Assembly: GCA_017475845.1 (NCBI GenBank) | Contig: JAFVEU010000116.1 | Location: 1 to 11,171 of the forward strand | DNA length: 11,171 nucleotides | Reading direction: 5' to 3' | DNA from: Lachnospiraceae bacterium | GTDB lineage: Bacteria; Bacillota; Clostridia; Lachnospirales; Lachnospiraceae | Shown: positions 1 through 5,714 of the stretch, one piece after another | How positions within the stretch are numbered: the stretch's first letter is position 1 | How the letters are laid out: every line of letters begins with the position of its first letter | Notes under the pieces: model-generated | Told to the model about the DNA's origin: nothing | The model's input: only the letters and a program-made list of their open reading frames with translations | Database searches by the model: none | Position numbers and translations under genes: made by a program

Positions 1-162
1 GACCGTCATCACTTCCGGCATGCCTGAAATCTCTTTTCTTCCTTTATGCATGCCGACCGTCATCACTTCCGGCATGCCTGACATCTCTTTTCCCCCTTTA
101 TGCATGCCGACCGTCATCACTTCCGGCATGCCTGACATCTCTTTTCCCCCTTTATGGATGCC
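1..162. repeat. Three tandem copies of a 54-bp repeat, truncated by the left window edge
   Basis: Copies lie at 1-54, 55-108 and 109-162, head to tail with no spacer. They differ at only four positions: 28, 39 and 40 of copy 1, and 49 of copy 3. Each copy contains a palindromic GGCATGCC at positions 17-24 and a second GCATGC at 48-53, so SphI-like palindromes alternate every 30 and 24 bp. Because 54 is a multiple of three, every frame is periodic. The minus strand reads as an 18-residue unit GMHKGGKEMSGMPEVMTV and the plus strand as MPDISFPPLCMPTVITSG. Both frames stay open to the window edge, but the differences between copies change amino acids in either frame, so neither is favoured as coding. 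The array probably continues to the left. It could be the end of a repeat protein gene or a non-coding intergenic repeat; I cannot tell which. Confidence 0.9.
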
Positions 163-297
163 GGCTGCGGAACCCAAAGGGCAGGGCCTTGACAGGATAT
201 ATCTGATATTCAAAAACATAACCAGGCCCGAATCAAGGATTGAAAAGCTTCGCTCTAAAATCAGCGGCATCAGCGTTAACTGATGCCTTCATTCAAA

Positions 298-329
298 AGC
301 CCGGAAAGCTTTCATCAACTTTCCGGGCT
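298..329. terminator. Perfect 11-bp stem-loop, possible bidirectional terminator
   Basis: AGCCCGGAAAG at 298-308 pairs perfectly with CTTTCCGGGCT at 319-329 around a 10-nt loop. On the minus strand the stem is followed by TTTTG, a short U-tract. On the plus strand the following bases are AATGTTTG, which is a poorer terminator tail. It could end leftward read-through from the lipoprotein gene or a rightward transcript from the repeat region. Confidence is moderate because the T-run is short. Confidence 0.5.
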
Positions 330-428
330 AATGTTTGAATTATTCTGGGACATTTTCAAAAAGAGAAGAATTAATGATCCAATCCGTATTTGGTACATAA
401 CTGATCAGATATCCGGCATATAGTACAG

Positions 429-476
429 AAAAACCGCCGGATACAACAGGGTATCTCTCCCTGTCAGATCCGGCGG
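429..476 (-). terminator. Rho-independent terminator downstream of the lipoprotein gene
   Basis: On the minus strand, CCGCCGGAT (476-468) pairs with ATCCGGCGG (442-434). An inner stem CAGGG/CCCTG (463-459 with 451-447) is separated from the outer stem by a small internal loop. The structure is followed directly by TTTTT (433-429). It lies about 57 bp beyond the stop codon of the lipoprotein gene and is a classic intrinsic terminator. Confidence 0.85.
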
Positions 477-503
477 GTGATCATCAGATCATTTGCTGCT
501 GTT

Positions 504-521
504 CGGATCCCGAAGGATCCG
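504..521 (-). other. UUCG-tetraloop hairpin just after the lipoprotein stop codon
   Basis: Read on the minus strand, CGGATCC (521-515), loop TTCG (514-511) and GGATCCG (510-504) form a perfect 7-bp stem closed by C-G around a UUCG tetraloop, an exceptionally stable RNA hairpin. It begins 11 bp after the stop codon and precedes the terminator at 429-476. No T-run follows it, so a role in mRNA 3'-end stability is as likely as termination. Confidence 0.55.
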
Positions 522-532
522 GGACAAAGGAT

Positions 533-1225
533 TTATTCAAGTTCTCCGTCGTAGGATATGTCAATCTCGGAGATAGTATTTTCATCATCAAAGGTAAAAT
601 CGATGAGGAAGGGTTCATTGTCTGATGAATAAACATCATATTCCACATAGGTCTCGTCGGACATTGAAGGTGCGCTCATGTCGTAGTTTGTGATGTCGAA
701 CTGGGCAAAGATCTTTCCGAGCTCGGGATAGAGAGCCTGCATAGCCTTCTTCTGGTTATCGGTAAGAGGACCTACTTCGTACTCCTCCAGATCTTCCTTT
801 GCGGATTCCTCATCTCCCTCATAATAGGATGTGAGATAAGCAAGCCTTGCTTTATTTAAGTCTCCGGCTTTATCCTTGATATCAACTGCCTTTTTGGGAC
901 TCTTTTCCTTCAATACCGTTTCCACCGCATCCACATATACGTAGGTCTGATCATTGATATATGCAGACATGCTATAGTCACCGTCCTCAACAGTTCCTGC
1001 GGTAACATCCTGGTTGGAATCAGCATCATCCTCAAACACGATCTCAGCGGATTCATCATCTGTTTCCACTTCATCTTCCGCTGCAGCTTCTGTGCCTTCC
1101 TTATTCCCGTCAGGGCCTATGCCCTTTGTGTCCGGAAGGTTCATTCTGCATCCGCTTAAAGATGAGATCAATAATATGGTTGAAAAGAATAATGCTAAAA
1201 CTCTTGAGAAATCTGACTTTTTCAT
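533..1225 (-). CDS. Acidic secreted lipoprotein of unknown function
   Basis: Predicted 230-residue lipoprotein. The start at 1225 is chosen because AAGGAG lies 10 bases upstream; an in-frame ATG at 1246 would place that ribosome binding site inside the gene. Residues 1-25 form a type II signal peptide: MKKSDF, a hydrophobic core LALFFSTILLI, and the lipobox LSGC with the lipidated Cys at 26. Residues ~27-75 are a low-complexity, strongly acidic linker rich in E, D, A and T. After it come a predicted helical segment (~92-160, with KEKSPKK and SYYEGDEESAKEDLEEYE) and a beta-rich C-terminus ending DISYDGELE. I recognise no family or catalytic motif. The export signal and long charged linker suggest a membrane-anchored extracytoplasmic protein. 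The gene stands alone, with its own downstream terminator; I could not identify a convincing promoter. Confidence 0.85.
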   Translation of the reverse strand: MKKSDFSRVLALFFSTILLISSLSGCRMNLPDTKGIGPDGNKEGTEAAAEDEVETDDESAEIVFEDDADSNQDVTAGTVEDGDYSMSAYINDQTYVYVDAVETVLKEKSPKKAVDIKDKAGDLNKARLAYLTSYYEGDEESAKEDLEEYEVGPLTDNQKKAMQALYPELGKIFAQFDITNYDMSAPSMSDETYVEYDVYSSDNEPFLIDFTFDDENTISEIDISYDGELE

Positions 1226-1246
1226 TTCCGTCACGCTCCTTATCAT

Positions 1247-1483
1247 TTCTGAATTTTTCCCTTGTGAGGTATCTGACTTTTCGGTATGGTATCACAGTTC
1301 AAATCCAAAATCCATGGAATTCAGAGAATCTTAAACATTATTCATCATTTCTTCAGCTAAAGCGCACTATCACCGGTAAATCCCCCGGTGAAAAGTCCTG
1401 ATCCTTTGCCCCCTGTCGCCGGGCATAGGGAAAGCGGCTGCACTTACACAGCCGCTTCCCGGTATTAGCTGTCAGAACGGATA
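1247..1483. other. Intergenic region between the hsp20 and lipoprotein genes
   Basis: About 240 bases with no supportable gene. It should contain the lipoprotein promoter, but no clear -35/-10 pair is visible on the minus strand. A small inverted repeat TCACCGG/CCGGTGA sits at 1370-1391, and a larger hairpin follows hsp20 at 1428-1460. The short open frames here overlap the lipoprotein start region in other frames and look spurious. Confidence 0.5.
1428..1460 (-). terminator. Hairpin downstream of hsp20, possible terminator
   Basis: On the minus strand, GGGAAGCGGCTG (1460-1449) pairs with CAGCCGCTTTCCC (1440-1428) with a single bulge, around an 8-nt loop, 23 bp beyond the hsp20 stop codon. 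The stem is long and GC-rich. The tail after it is TATGCC rather than a T-run, so it is an imperfect intrinsic terminator. A role in mRNA 3'-end protection is an alternative. Confidence 0.5.
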
Positions 1484-1930
1484 TCATCCCTCGATAGCTA
1501 TCATCTTTTTCTCTTCAACCTTCTTTTCAGGCTCCTTCTTCGGAATGTTCAAGGTGAGCACACCGTTTTCGAATTTAGCCTTTATGTCATTTTCGCCGAT
1601 CTCTTCACCTACATAAAAGCTCCTGCTGCAATGACCGGTATAGCGCTCCTTCCTTATGTACTTTCCTTCTTCCTTCTCATCCTTTTCCTGAACATGCTCG
1701 GCATTGATGGTAAGGTATCCTTCTTTGAGCTCAGCCTTGATATCCTCTTTCTTAAATCCCGGAAGGGAGATATCCAGCTCGAAGCCCTTGTCGGATTCCT
1801 TTACATCCGTCTGCATCATATTTGCTGCAGTTGAGGGATTCCATACCTGCTTATATGTAACGGGGAAATCAAGAAAATCGTTAAAAATGTCATCTGTGAA
1901 GTTGTCGTTAAATATTCTCGGTAATAACAT
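1484..1930 (-). CDS. Hsp20/alpha-crystallin small heat-shock protein
   Basis: ATP-independent holdase chaperone of the small heat-shock protein family. It is thought to bind unfolding cytoplasmic proteins and keep them refoldable by DnaK/GroEL. The 148-residue length is typical. The N-terminus (1-40, MLLPRIFNDNFTDDIFNDFLDF) resembles the short Asp/Phe-rich arm of clostridial Hsp20 proteins. The alpha-crystallin domain spans about 41-130 and ends with the conserved GVLTLNIPK at 123-131. The tail carries IAI at 144-146, matching the I-x-I motif that docks neighbouring subunits in the oligomer. A GGAGG ribosome binding site sits 7 bases before the ATG. A sigma-A-type promoter with a perfect CIRCE operator lies about 90-130 bp upstream, so HrcA repression relieved by heat or misfolding stress is expected. 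It is monocistronic in appearance. Confidence 0.95.
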   Translation of the reverse strand: MLLPRIFNDNFTDDIFNDFLDFPVTYKQVWNPSTAANMMQTDVKESDKGFELDISLPGFKKEDIKAELKEGYLTINAEHVQEKDEKEEGKYIRKERYTGHCSRSFYVGEEIGENDIKAKFENGVLTLNIPKKEPEKKVEEKKMIAIEG

Positions 1931-2017
1931 AGCAAAGCCTCCTTTTTCATCCGGCTCATTTTGTAAGAGTCTGGTGTGAGCCCCTTATTAAGAGCTCCTC
2001 TTTTTGTTTACGACTAT

Positions 2018-2046
2018 GTTATAACACTTTTGTTAGCACTCGTCAA
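2018..2046 (-). promoter_or_regulatory. Sigma-A-type promoter of hsp20
   Basis: On the minus strand, -35 TTGACG (2046-2041) and -10 TATAAC (2023-2018) are separated by exactly 17 bp. Each matches consensus at 5 of 6 positions. The predicted transcript would start near 2011 and have an ~80-nt leader before the hsp20 ATG at 1930. The -35 box lies inside the CIRCE element, so a bound repressor would block RNA polymerase directly. Confidence 0.85.
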
Positions 2047-2059
2047 GTATGAGTGCTAA
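2033..2059 (-). promoter_or_regulatory. CIRCE operator (HrcA binding site), perfect consensus
   Basis: TTAGCACTC (2033-2041), nine spacer bases (2042-2050) and GAGTGCTAA (2051-2059) match the CIRCE consensus at all 18 arm positions. The symmetry extends by two more bases on each side (TG at 2031-2032, CA at 2060-2061). In many Firmicutes this element controls groESL and dnaK operons through HrcA. Here it precedes an hsp20 gene. hrcA itself is not in the window. Confidence 0.95.
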
Positions 2060-2135
2060 CAAAAATTGTGAAATCTTTGTGAACTCCCGGAACTGGGCAT
2101 TTGCCCGAAACAATCTAAATCCGGAGGCCTGCAGC

Positions 2136-2172
2136 AAAAAAAATAACGGCTCCCCCGATGCCGGGAGAGCCG
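2136..2172 (-). terminator. Rho-independent terminator after the ferredoxin gene
   Basis: On the minus strand, CGGCTCTCCC (2172-2163) pairs with the complementary GGGGGAGCCG arm (2156-2147), allowing one G-U pair. The stem is followed by TTATTTTTTTT (2146-2136). This is a strong intrinsic terminator 24 bp past the ferredoxin stop codon and just upstream of the hsp20 regulatory region, which it insulates. Confidence 0.9.
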
Positions 2173-2195
2173 CCTGAAATCAATGACTGTATTAT

Positions 2196-2366
2196 TTACT
2201 CAGCCTTTATAGCGCCTGTAGGGCAGGCACCATCACATGCGCCGCAGTCAATGCAGGTTCCTGCATCAACAACATACTTGTCTGATCCTTCGCTGATAGC
2301 GCCTACAGGACATGTTCCCGCACATGCTCCGCAGCTTACACAGGTATCATCAATTACATGAGCCAT
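2196..2366 (-). CDS. Clostridial-type 2[4Fe-4S] ferredoxin, 56 aa
   Basis: Small cytoplasmic electron carrier expected to shuttle low-potential electrons between enzymes such as pyruvate:ferredoxin oxidoreductase, hydrogenase or Rnf. The 56-residue protein begins MAHVIDDTCVSCGACAGTCP. It carries two CxxCxxCxxxCP motifs, at Cys 9/12/15/19 and Cys 38/41/44/48. As in the family, each cluster should take three Cys from one motif and the fourth from the other. The halves are recognisably duplicated (CGACAGTCPVGAI versus CGACDGACPTGAI). Length and layout match clostridial ferredoxins exactly. AGGAGG lies 9 bases before the ATG, an optimal ribosome binding site. A strong terminator follows. A plus-strand frame at 2158-2361 covers the same DNA but has no such signature and is a shadow. 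Confidence 0.96.
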   Translation of the reverse strand: MAHVIDDTCVSCGACAGTCPVGAISEGSDKYVVDAGTCIDCGACDGACPTGAIKAE

Positions 2367-2431
2367 TTTACGTTTCCTCCTGGTTTTGCTAATAATATAT
2401 ACAAAAAAGAATAAAAGCTGTTACAAGCTGT

Positions 2432-2460
2432 ATTCTAATATAAAGAACCCGGATACGCAA
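2432..2460 (-). promoter_or_regulatory. Possible ferredoxin promoter
   Basis: On the minus strand, TTGCGT (2460-2455) and TAGAAT (2437-2432) are separated by 17 bp in an AT-rich stretch between ptsI and the ferredoxin gene. The -10 matches consensus at 5 of 6 positions, the -35 only at 3. The gap has no obvious terminator after ptsI, so read-through from ptsI is an alternative source of transcript. Confidence 0.35.
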
Positions 2461-2504
2461 TTAAATCTTGATTAGTCTGTTTTAACTATTGCCGTTTTTC
2501 CCTG

Positions 2505-4127
2505 TCATTTGGAGAGATCTGTCTTCCTGATGGCATCCCTTACGGAAAGCACTCTGGACGGGCTCACCGACAATTCGTCAACCCCCATCCGGAGGAAGGT
2601 CTCTGTAAGGGAGGTATCCGCCGCCAGTTCGCCGCAGATCCCCACCCAGGCTCCGTGCTTATGGCCGTTCTTTATGGTGGTCTCGATGGCCCTGAGAACT
2701 GCGGGATGGTGAGGGTCATTGATCTTCTCAAGCCTTGCATTCTGCCGGTCTATAGCCAGGGTGTACTGTGTAAGGTCATTGGTCCCTATGGAGAAGAAAT
2801 CCACTTCCTCAGCCAGTTCCTCACTCATGAACACCGCAGCAGGGGTCTCCACCATTATCCCCAGCTCAACCTCCCCGAATTCATGTCCTTCTTCCTTCAG
2901 GGAAGCCTTCACCTCTTCAACTATCTCCTTTATCTGCTTCACTTCACCAACGGAGATGATCATTGGGAACATGATCCCTATACAGCCAAAACGGCTTGCC
3001 CTGTATATGGCCCTGAGCTGGGTCTTGAAAACATCCGTCCTGTCCAGACATATCCTTATGGCCCTGTACCCAAGTGCCGGATTATCCTCCTTTTCTATGC
3101 CGAAATAATCGCAGCTCTTATCCGCTCCTATGTCCAGGGTACGGATGATCACTTCCCTGCCCTCCATTTTTTCCGCCACGGTTTTATAGGCCTTGAACTG
3201 CTCTTCTTCCGTGGGATAATCGCTGCTTTCCAGATACAGAAATTCGCTCCTGAATAAGCCTATTCCCCCTGCATCATTCTTAAGGACCTCGGAGACATCG
3301 GATACGGAGCCTATATTGGCAAAGAGCCTTATCTCCCTGCCGTCTATGGTCTTATTTTCCTTACCCTTAAGCTTTTCAAGGAGCTCCCTCTTTTCCTCTT
3401 CCTTTTTAAGGAGTTCTCTGTAATGCTCCAGGGTTTTTTCATCGGGTTCCAGGATCAGCTTTCCCACAAAACCGTCTACTATGGCTTCCTTCATGTCCGC
3501 ATCTTCGGGAAAGTCCACTCCTATTAGGGCCGGGATATTCATGGTCCTTGCAAGGATGGAGGTGTGGGAATTTGTGGACCCGAACCGGGTCACGAAGGAC
3601 AGTATCTTTGATTTGTCGAGCTGCACCGTCTCGGAGGGCGCAAGATCATCTGCCAGCAGTATCACCGGCACATCACTTTTCGCGGTCTCATCGGCACCCC
3701 CGGACAGGATCCTTACCACGCGGCTGCTCACATCCTTTATATCCGCAGCCCTTCCCTGCATGTATTCATCTTCCATTTCGGAAAACATTTCCGCAAAGCT
3801 GTCCCCCGTCGCGGAAACGGCATACTCTGCGTTCAGGTTTTCTTCTTTTATCATGTCCTCTATGGATTCAAGATAGTCATCATCTTCCAGCATCATCTGA
3901 TGCACTTCGAAGACCATGGCGCTTTCCTCACCCGCTTCTTCCGCCACTCTGTCATAGAGCGCCTGCAATTCCTCTTTGGCGGTCTCCACCGCTTCTTCGA
4001 AGCGCTCCCACTCTTTTTGGGAGTCTTCAACCTTCCTCTTCTCCACCGTGCTGTCCTTCTTCCTGTATACGGAAGCAAGGCCGACAGCTATACCGCCAAA
4101 TACCGCTTTGCCTGTGAATTCAGTCAT
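2505..4127 (-). CDS. ptsI: Phosphoenolpyruvate-protein phosphotransferase (PTS Enzyme I)
   Basis: Cytoplasmic Enzyme I of the sugar phosphotransferase system. It autophosphorylates on a histidine with phosphoenolpyruvate and passes the phosphate to HPr. The 540 residues cover the full architecture, somewhat shorter than the ~570-575 usual. The N-terminal HPr-binding helical domain spans about 1-145. The swivelling phospho-His domain has GSTNSHTSILAR with the active His at 188. The C-terminal PEP-binding TIM barrel (~260-540) carries GLFRSEFL (Arg293), RTLDIGADK (Arg329), MVETPAA (Glu427), DFFSIGTNDLTQYTLA (443-458) and GICGE with the catalytic Cys498. The ribosome binding site is GGGAGGGG four bases before the ATG. 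The gene stands without ptsH or a sugar permease beside it, so HPr must be encoded elsewhere. The promoter is not evident; a terminator-like hairpin separates it from trpB upstream. Confidence 0.96.
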   Translation of the reverse strand: MTEFTGKAVFGGIAVGLASVYRKKDSTVEKRKVEDSQKEWERFEEAVETAKEELQALYDRVAEEAGEESAMVFEVHQMMLEDDDYLESIEDMIKEENLNAEYAVSATGDSFAEMFSEMEDEYMQGRAADIKDVSSRVVRILSGGADETAKSDVPVILLADDLAPSETVQLDKSKILSFVTRFGSTNSHTSILARTMNIPALIGVDFPEDADMKEAIVDGFVGKLILEPDEKTLEHYRELLKKEEEKRELLEKLKGKENKTIDGREIRLFANIGSVSDVSEVLKNDAGGIGLFRSEFLYLESSDYPTEEEQFKAYKTVAEKMEGREVIIRTLDIGADKSCDYFGIEKEDNPALGYRAIRICLDRTDVFKTQLRAIYRASRFGCIGIMFPMIISVGEVKQIKEIVEEVKASLKEEGHEFGEVELGIMVETPAAVFMSEELAEEVDFFSIGTNDLTQYTLAIDRQNARLEKINDPHHPAVLRAIETTIKNGHKHGAWVGICGELAADTSLTETFLRMGVDELSVSPSRVLSVRDAIRKTDLSK

Positions 4128-4180
4128 CTGTCCCCTCCCATCATGATAGCTCTGAAACCCAAATACCCTGTACCTTTTGA

Positions 4181-4222
4181 ATATAAAGCGGGCATCCTCC
4201 GCTTATTACTGAAGGATGCCCG
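4181..4222 (-). terminator. Hairpin terminator downstream of the trpB-like gene
   Basis: On the minus strand, CGGGCATCCT (4222-4213) pairs perfectly with AGGATGCCCG (4198-4189) across a 14-nt loop, followed by CTTTATATT. The stem begins 8 bp after the stop codon. The tail is T-rich but interrupted, so termination may be partial, leaving some read-through into ptsI. Confidence 0.7.
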
Positions 4223-4229
4223 TGATCAT

Positions 4230-5603
4230 TTACTCTACTTTCGGAAGCTTTGCAACAGACGCCGCAATATCCTCATCCGTAGGGATAACATCGGTCATTT
4301 CGCCGTTGTTGTACTGCTCATAGGCCACCAGATCAAAATACCCCGTTCCGGTGAGACCGAATACTATGGTCTTTTCTTCTCCTGTTTCCTTGCACTTCAG
4401 CGCTTCATCAATAGCCACCCTTATGGCATGTGAGCTTTCCGGTGCAGGAAGGATGCCCTCGATCCTTGCGAACTGCTCGGCAGCCTCGAATACGCTGGTC
4501 TGCTCCACACTTACCGCTTCCATATATCCGTCGTGGTAGAGCTGTGAAAGAGTGGTGCTCATGCCGTGGAAGCGAAGGCCTCCTGCATGGTTTGCGGAAG
4601 GGATGAAGCTGCTTCCCAGAGTATACATCTTTGCAAGAGGGCAGATCATGCCGGTATCGCAGAAATCATAGGCAAAGGTGCCTCTTGTAAAGCTGGGGCA
4701 GGATGCGGGTTCTACCGCTATGATCCTGTAATCCGCTTCTCCTCTTAATTTCTCACCCATGAAGGGAGCTATAAGTCCGCCCAGATTGGATCCGCCGCCT
4801 GCACAGCCTATGATCAAATCGGGCTTGATGCCGTATTTATCCAGAGCTGTCTTGGTTTCCAGACCGATGACCGACTGATGTAAGAGCACCTGGTTCAGTA
4901 CGCTTCCCAGTACATAACGGTAACCGGGATTCTTTACAGCCGCTTCCACCGCCTCGGAAATGGCGCAGCCCAGACTACCCGTGGTTCCGGGATGCTCGGC
5001 CAGGATCTTTTTACCCACATCCGTAGTCTCGGAGGGTGAAGGAACCACCGATGCACCGTAGGTGCGCATAACCTCTCTCCTGAAGGGCTTCTGCTCATAA
5101 GACACCTTTACCATGTAGACTTTACAGTCCAGACCGAGATATGCGCAGGCCATGGAAAGAGCCGTACCCCACTGTCCCGCACCTGTCTCTGTCGTAACGC
5201 CCTTTAAGCCCTGCTTCTTTGCGTAATAAGCCTGGGCAATGGCGGAATTCAGCTTGTGGCTTCCGCTGGTATTATTACCCTCAAATTTATAATAGATCTT
5301 TGCGGGGGTCTGAAGCTTTTCCTCCAGACAATAAGCCCGCACCAGGGGAGAGGGACGGTACATCCTGTAAAAATTCCTTATCTCCTCCGGGATCTCGATC
5401 ATGGGAGTGGTATCGTCCAGCTCCTGTGCTACCAGTTCCTCGCAGAATATGGGAGTGAGTTCTTCTGCCGTAAGGGGTTTGCCTGTTCCGGGATTTACAA
5501 GCGGCGCCGGTTTGTTCTTCATATCCGCCCTGAGATTGTACCAGGACTTCGGCATCTCGCTCTCTTCCAGATAGATCTTGTAAGGTACTTTTGTTTCTGA
5601 CAT
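4230..5603 (-). CDS. trpB: Tryptophan synthase beta chain, stand-alone TrpB2 type
   Basis: PLP-dependent enzyme that condenses indole with L-serine to form tryptophan. The 457-residue length (about 400 for classical TrpB) and the N-terminal extension, with YKIYLEESEMPKSWYNLRAD at 8-27, identify the TrpB2 (TrpB-like) branch. Visible residues: GSHKLNSA with the Schiff-base Lys117, TETGAGQWG with the catalytic Glu139, the PLP-phosphate loop GCAGGGSN at 266-273, and EGILPAPESSHA at 382-393. The C-terminus has FGLTGTGYFDL. No trpA or other trp genes are adjacent, so it may salvage free indole rather than work in an alpha2-beta2 complex; this is inference from context. AGGAGG lies 7 bases before the ATG. 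The promoter is at 5684-5712 and the hairpin terminator at 4181-4222. I see no T-box or anti-TRAP-like leader in the short upstream gap. Confidence 0.94.
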   Translation of the reverse strand: MSETKVPYKIYLEESEMPKSWYNLRADMKNKPAPLVNPGTGKPLTAEELTPIFCEELVAQELDDTTPMIEIPEEIRNFYRMYRPSPLVRAYCLEEKLQTPAKIYYKFEGNNTSGSHKLNSAIAQAYYAKKQGLKGVTTETGAGQWGTALSMACAYLGLDCKVYMVKVSYEQKPFRREVMRTYGASVVPSPSETTDVGKKILAEHPGTTGSLGCAISEAVEAAVKNPGYRYVLGSVLNQVLLHQSVIGLETKTALDKYGIKPDLIIGCAGGGSNLGGLIAPFMGEKLRGEADYRIIAVEPASCPSFTRGTFAYDFCDTGMICPLAKMYTLGSSFIPSANHAGGLRFHGMSTTLSQLYHDGYMEAVSVEQTSVFEAAEQFARIEGILPAPESSHAIRVAIDEALKCKETGEEKTIVFGLTGTGYFDLVAYEQYNNGEMTDVIPTDEDIAASVAKLPKVE

Positions 5604-5683
5604 GTTTTTTCCTCCTGAAATAAGATTTGGAAACTGTTTAAGCTCCTTATACTCCCGGATACTACCCTTTATTGTTAAAAGTC

Positions 5684-5712
5684 ATTCTATCATAAATCTC
5701 CGGATTTGTTAA
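5684..5712 (-). promoter_or_regulatory. Promoter of the trpB-like gene
   Basis: On the minus strand, -35 TTAACA (5712-5707) and -10 TAGAAT (5689-5684) are 17 bp apart, with a TG one base before the -10 (extended -10). It begins only 3 bp past the esterase stop codon. The predicted leader of about 70-75 nt is too short for a T-box riboswitch. Confidence 0.7.
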
Positions 5713-5714
5713 AG

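Larger units (their letters stand above)
163..532. other. Intergenic stretch without a supportable gene, containing hairpins
   Basis: No open frame here has a ribosome binding site and recognisable content. A plus-strand frame from the repeats ends at 283, and a minus-strand frame could start with ATG at 219-217 and run into the repeats. Neither start has a Shine-Dalgarno sequence. The stretch holds inverted repeats at 266-287 (GGCATCAG / CTGATGCC, 6-nt loop), 298-329, 434-476 and 504-521. The last two lie just downstream of the lipoprotein gene. A consensus-like TTGACA at 189-194 on the plus strand has no partner -10 box at a usable distance. Confidence 0.6.

Noticed and set aside
1..162. 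CRISPR array
   Set aside because: The 54-bp units are contiguous with no unique spacers, and no cas genes are nearby.
189..194. TTGACA as a plus-strand promoter
   Set aside because: No -10-like hexamer occurs at 16-18 bp; the sequence there is AAAAAC.
20..283. Plus-strand or minus-strand peptide gene built from the 54-bp repeats
   Set aside because: Neither ATG (20 on plus, 219 on minus) has a ribosome binding site, and substitutions between copies are not biased to silent positions in either frame. Not listed as a CDS, though it stays possible if more copies lie outside.
2158..2361. Plus-strand open frame of 67 codons opposite the ferredoxin
   Set aside because: The minus strand of the same DNA encodes a perfect 2[4Fe-4S] ferredoxin with AGGAGG and a terminator. 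The plus frame is a by-product of its Cys/Gly/Ala-rich codons.
2655..3257. 200-codon plus-strand open frame inside ptsI
   Set aside because: It lies wholly antisense to conserved Enzyme I motifs, shows no family signature, and is explained by codon bias of the real gene.
5604..5706. T-box or other tryptophan-responsive leader before the trpB-like gene
   Set aside because: The leader from the predicted start is only about 70-75 nt and shows no T-box sequence, Trp-codon peptide or competing terminator hairpin.
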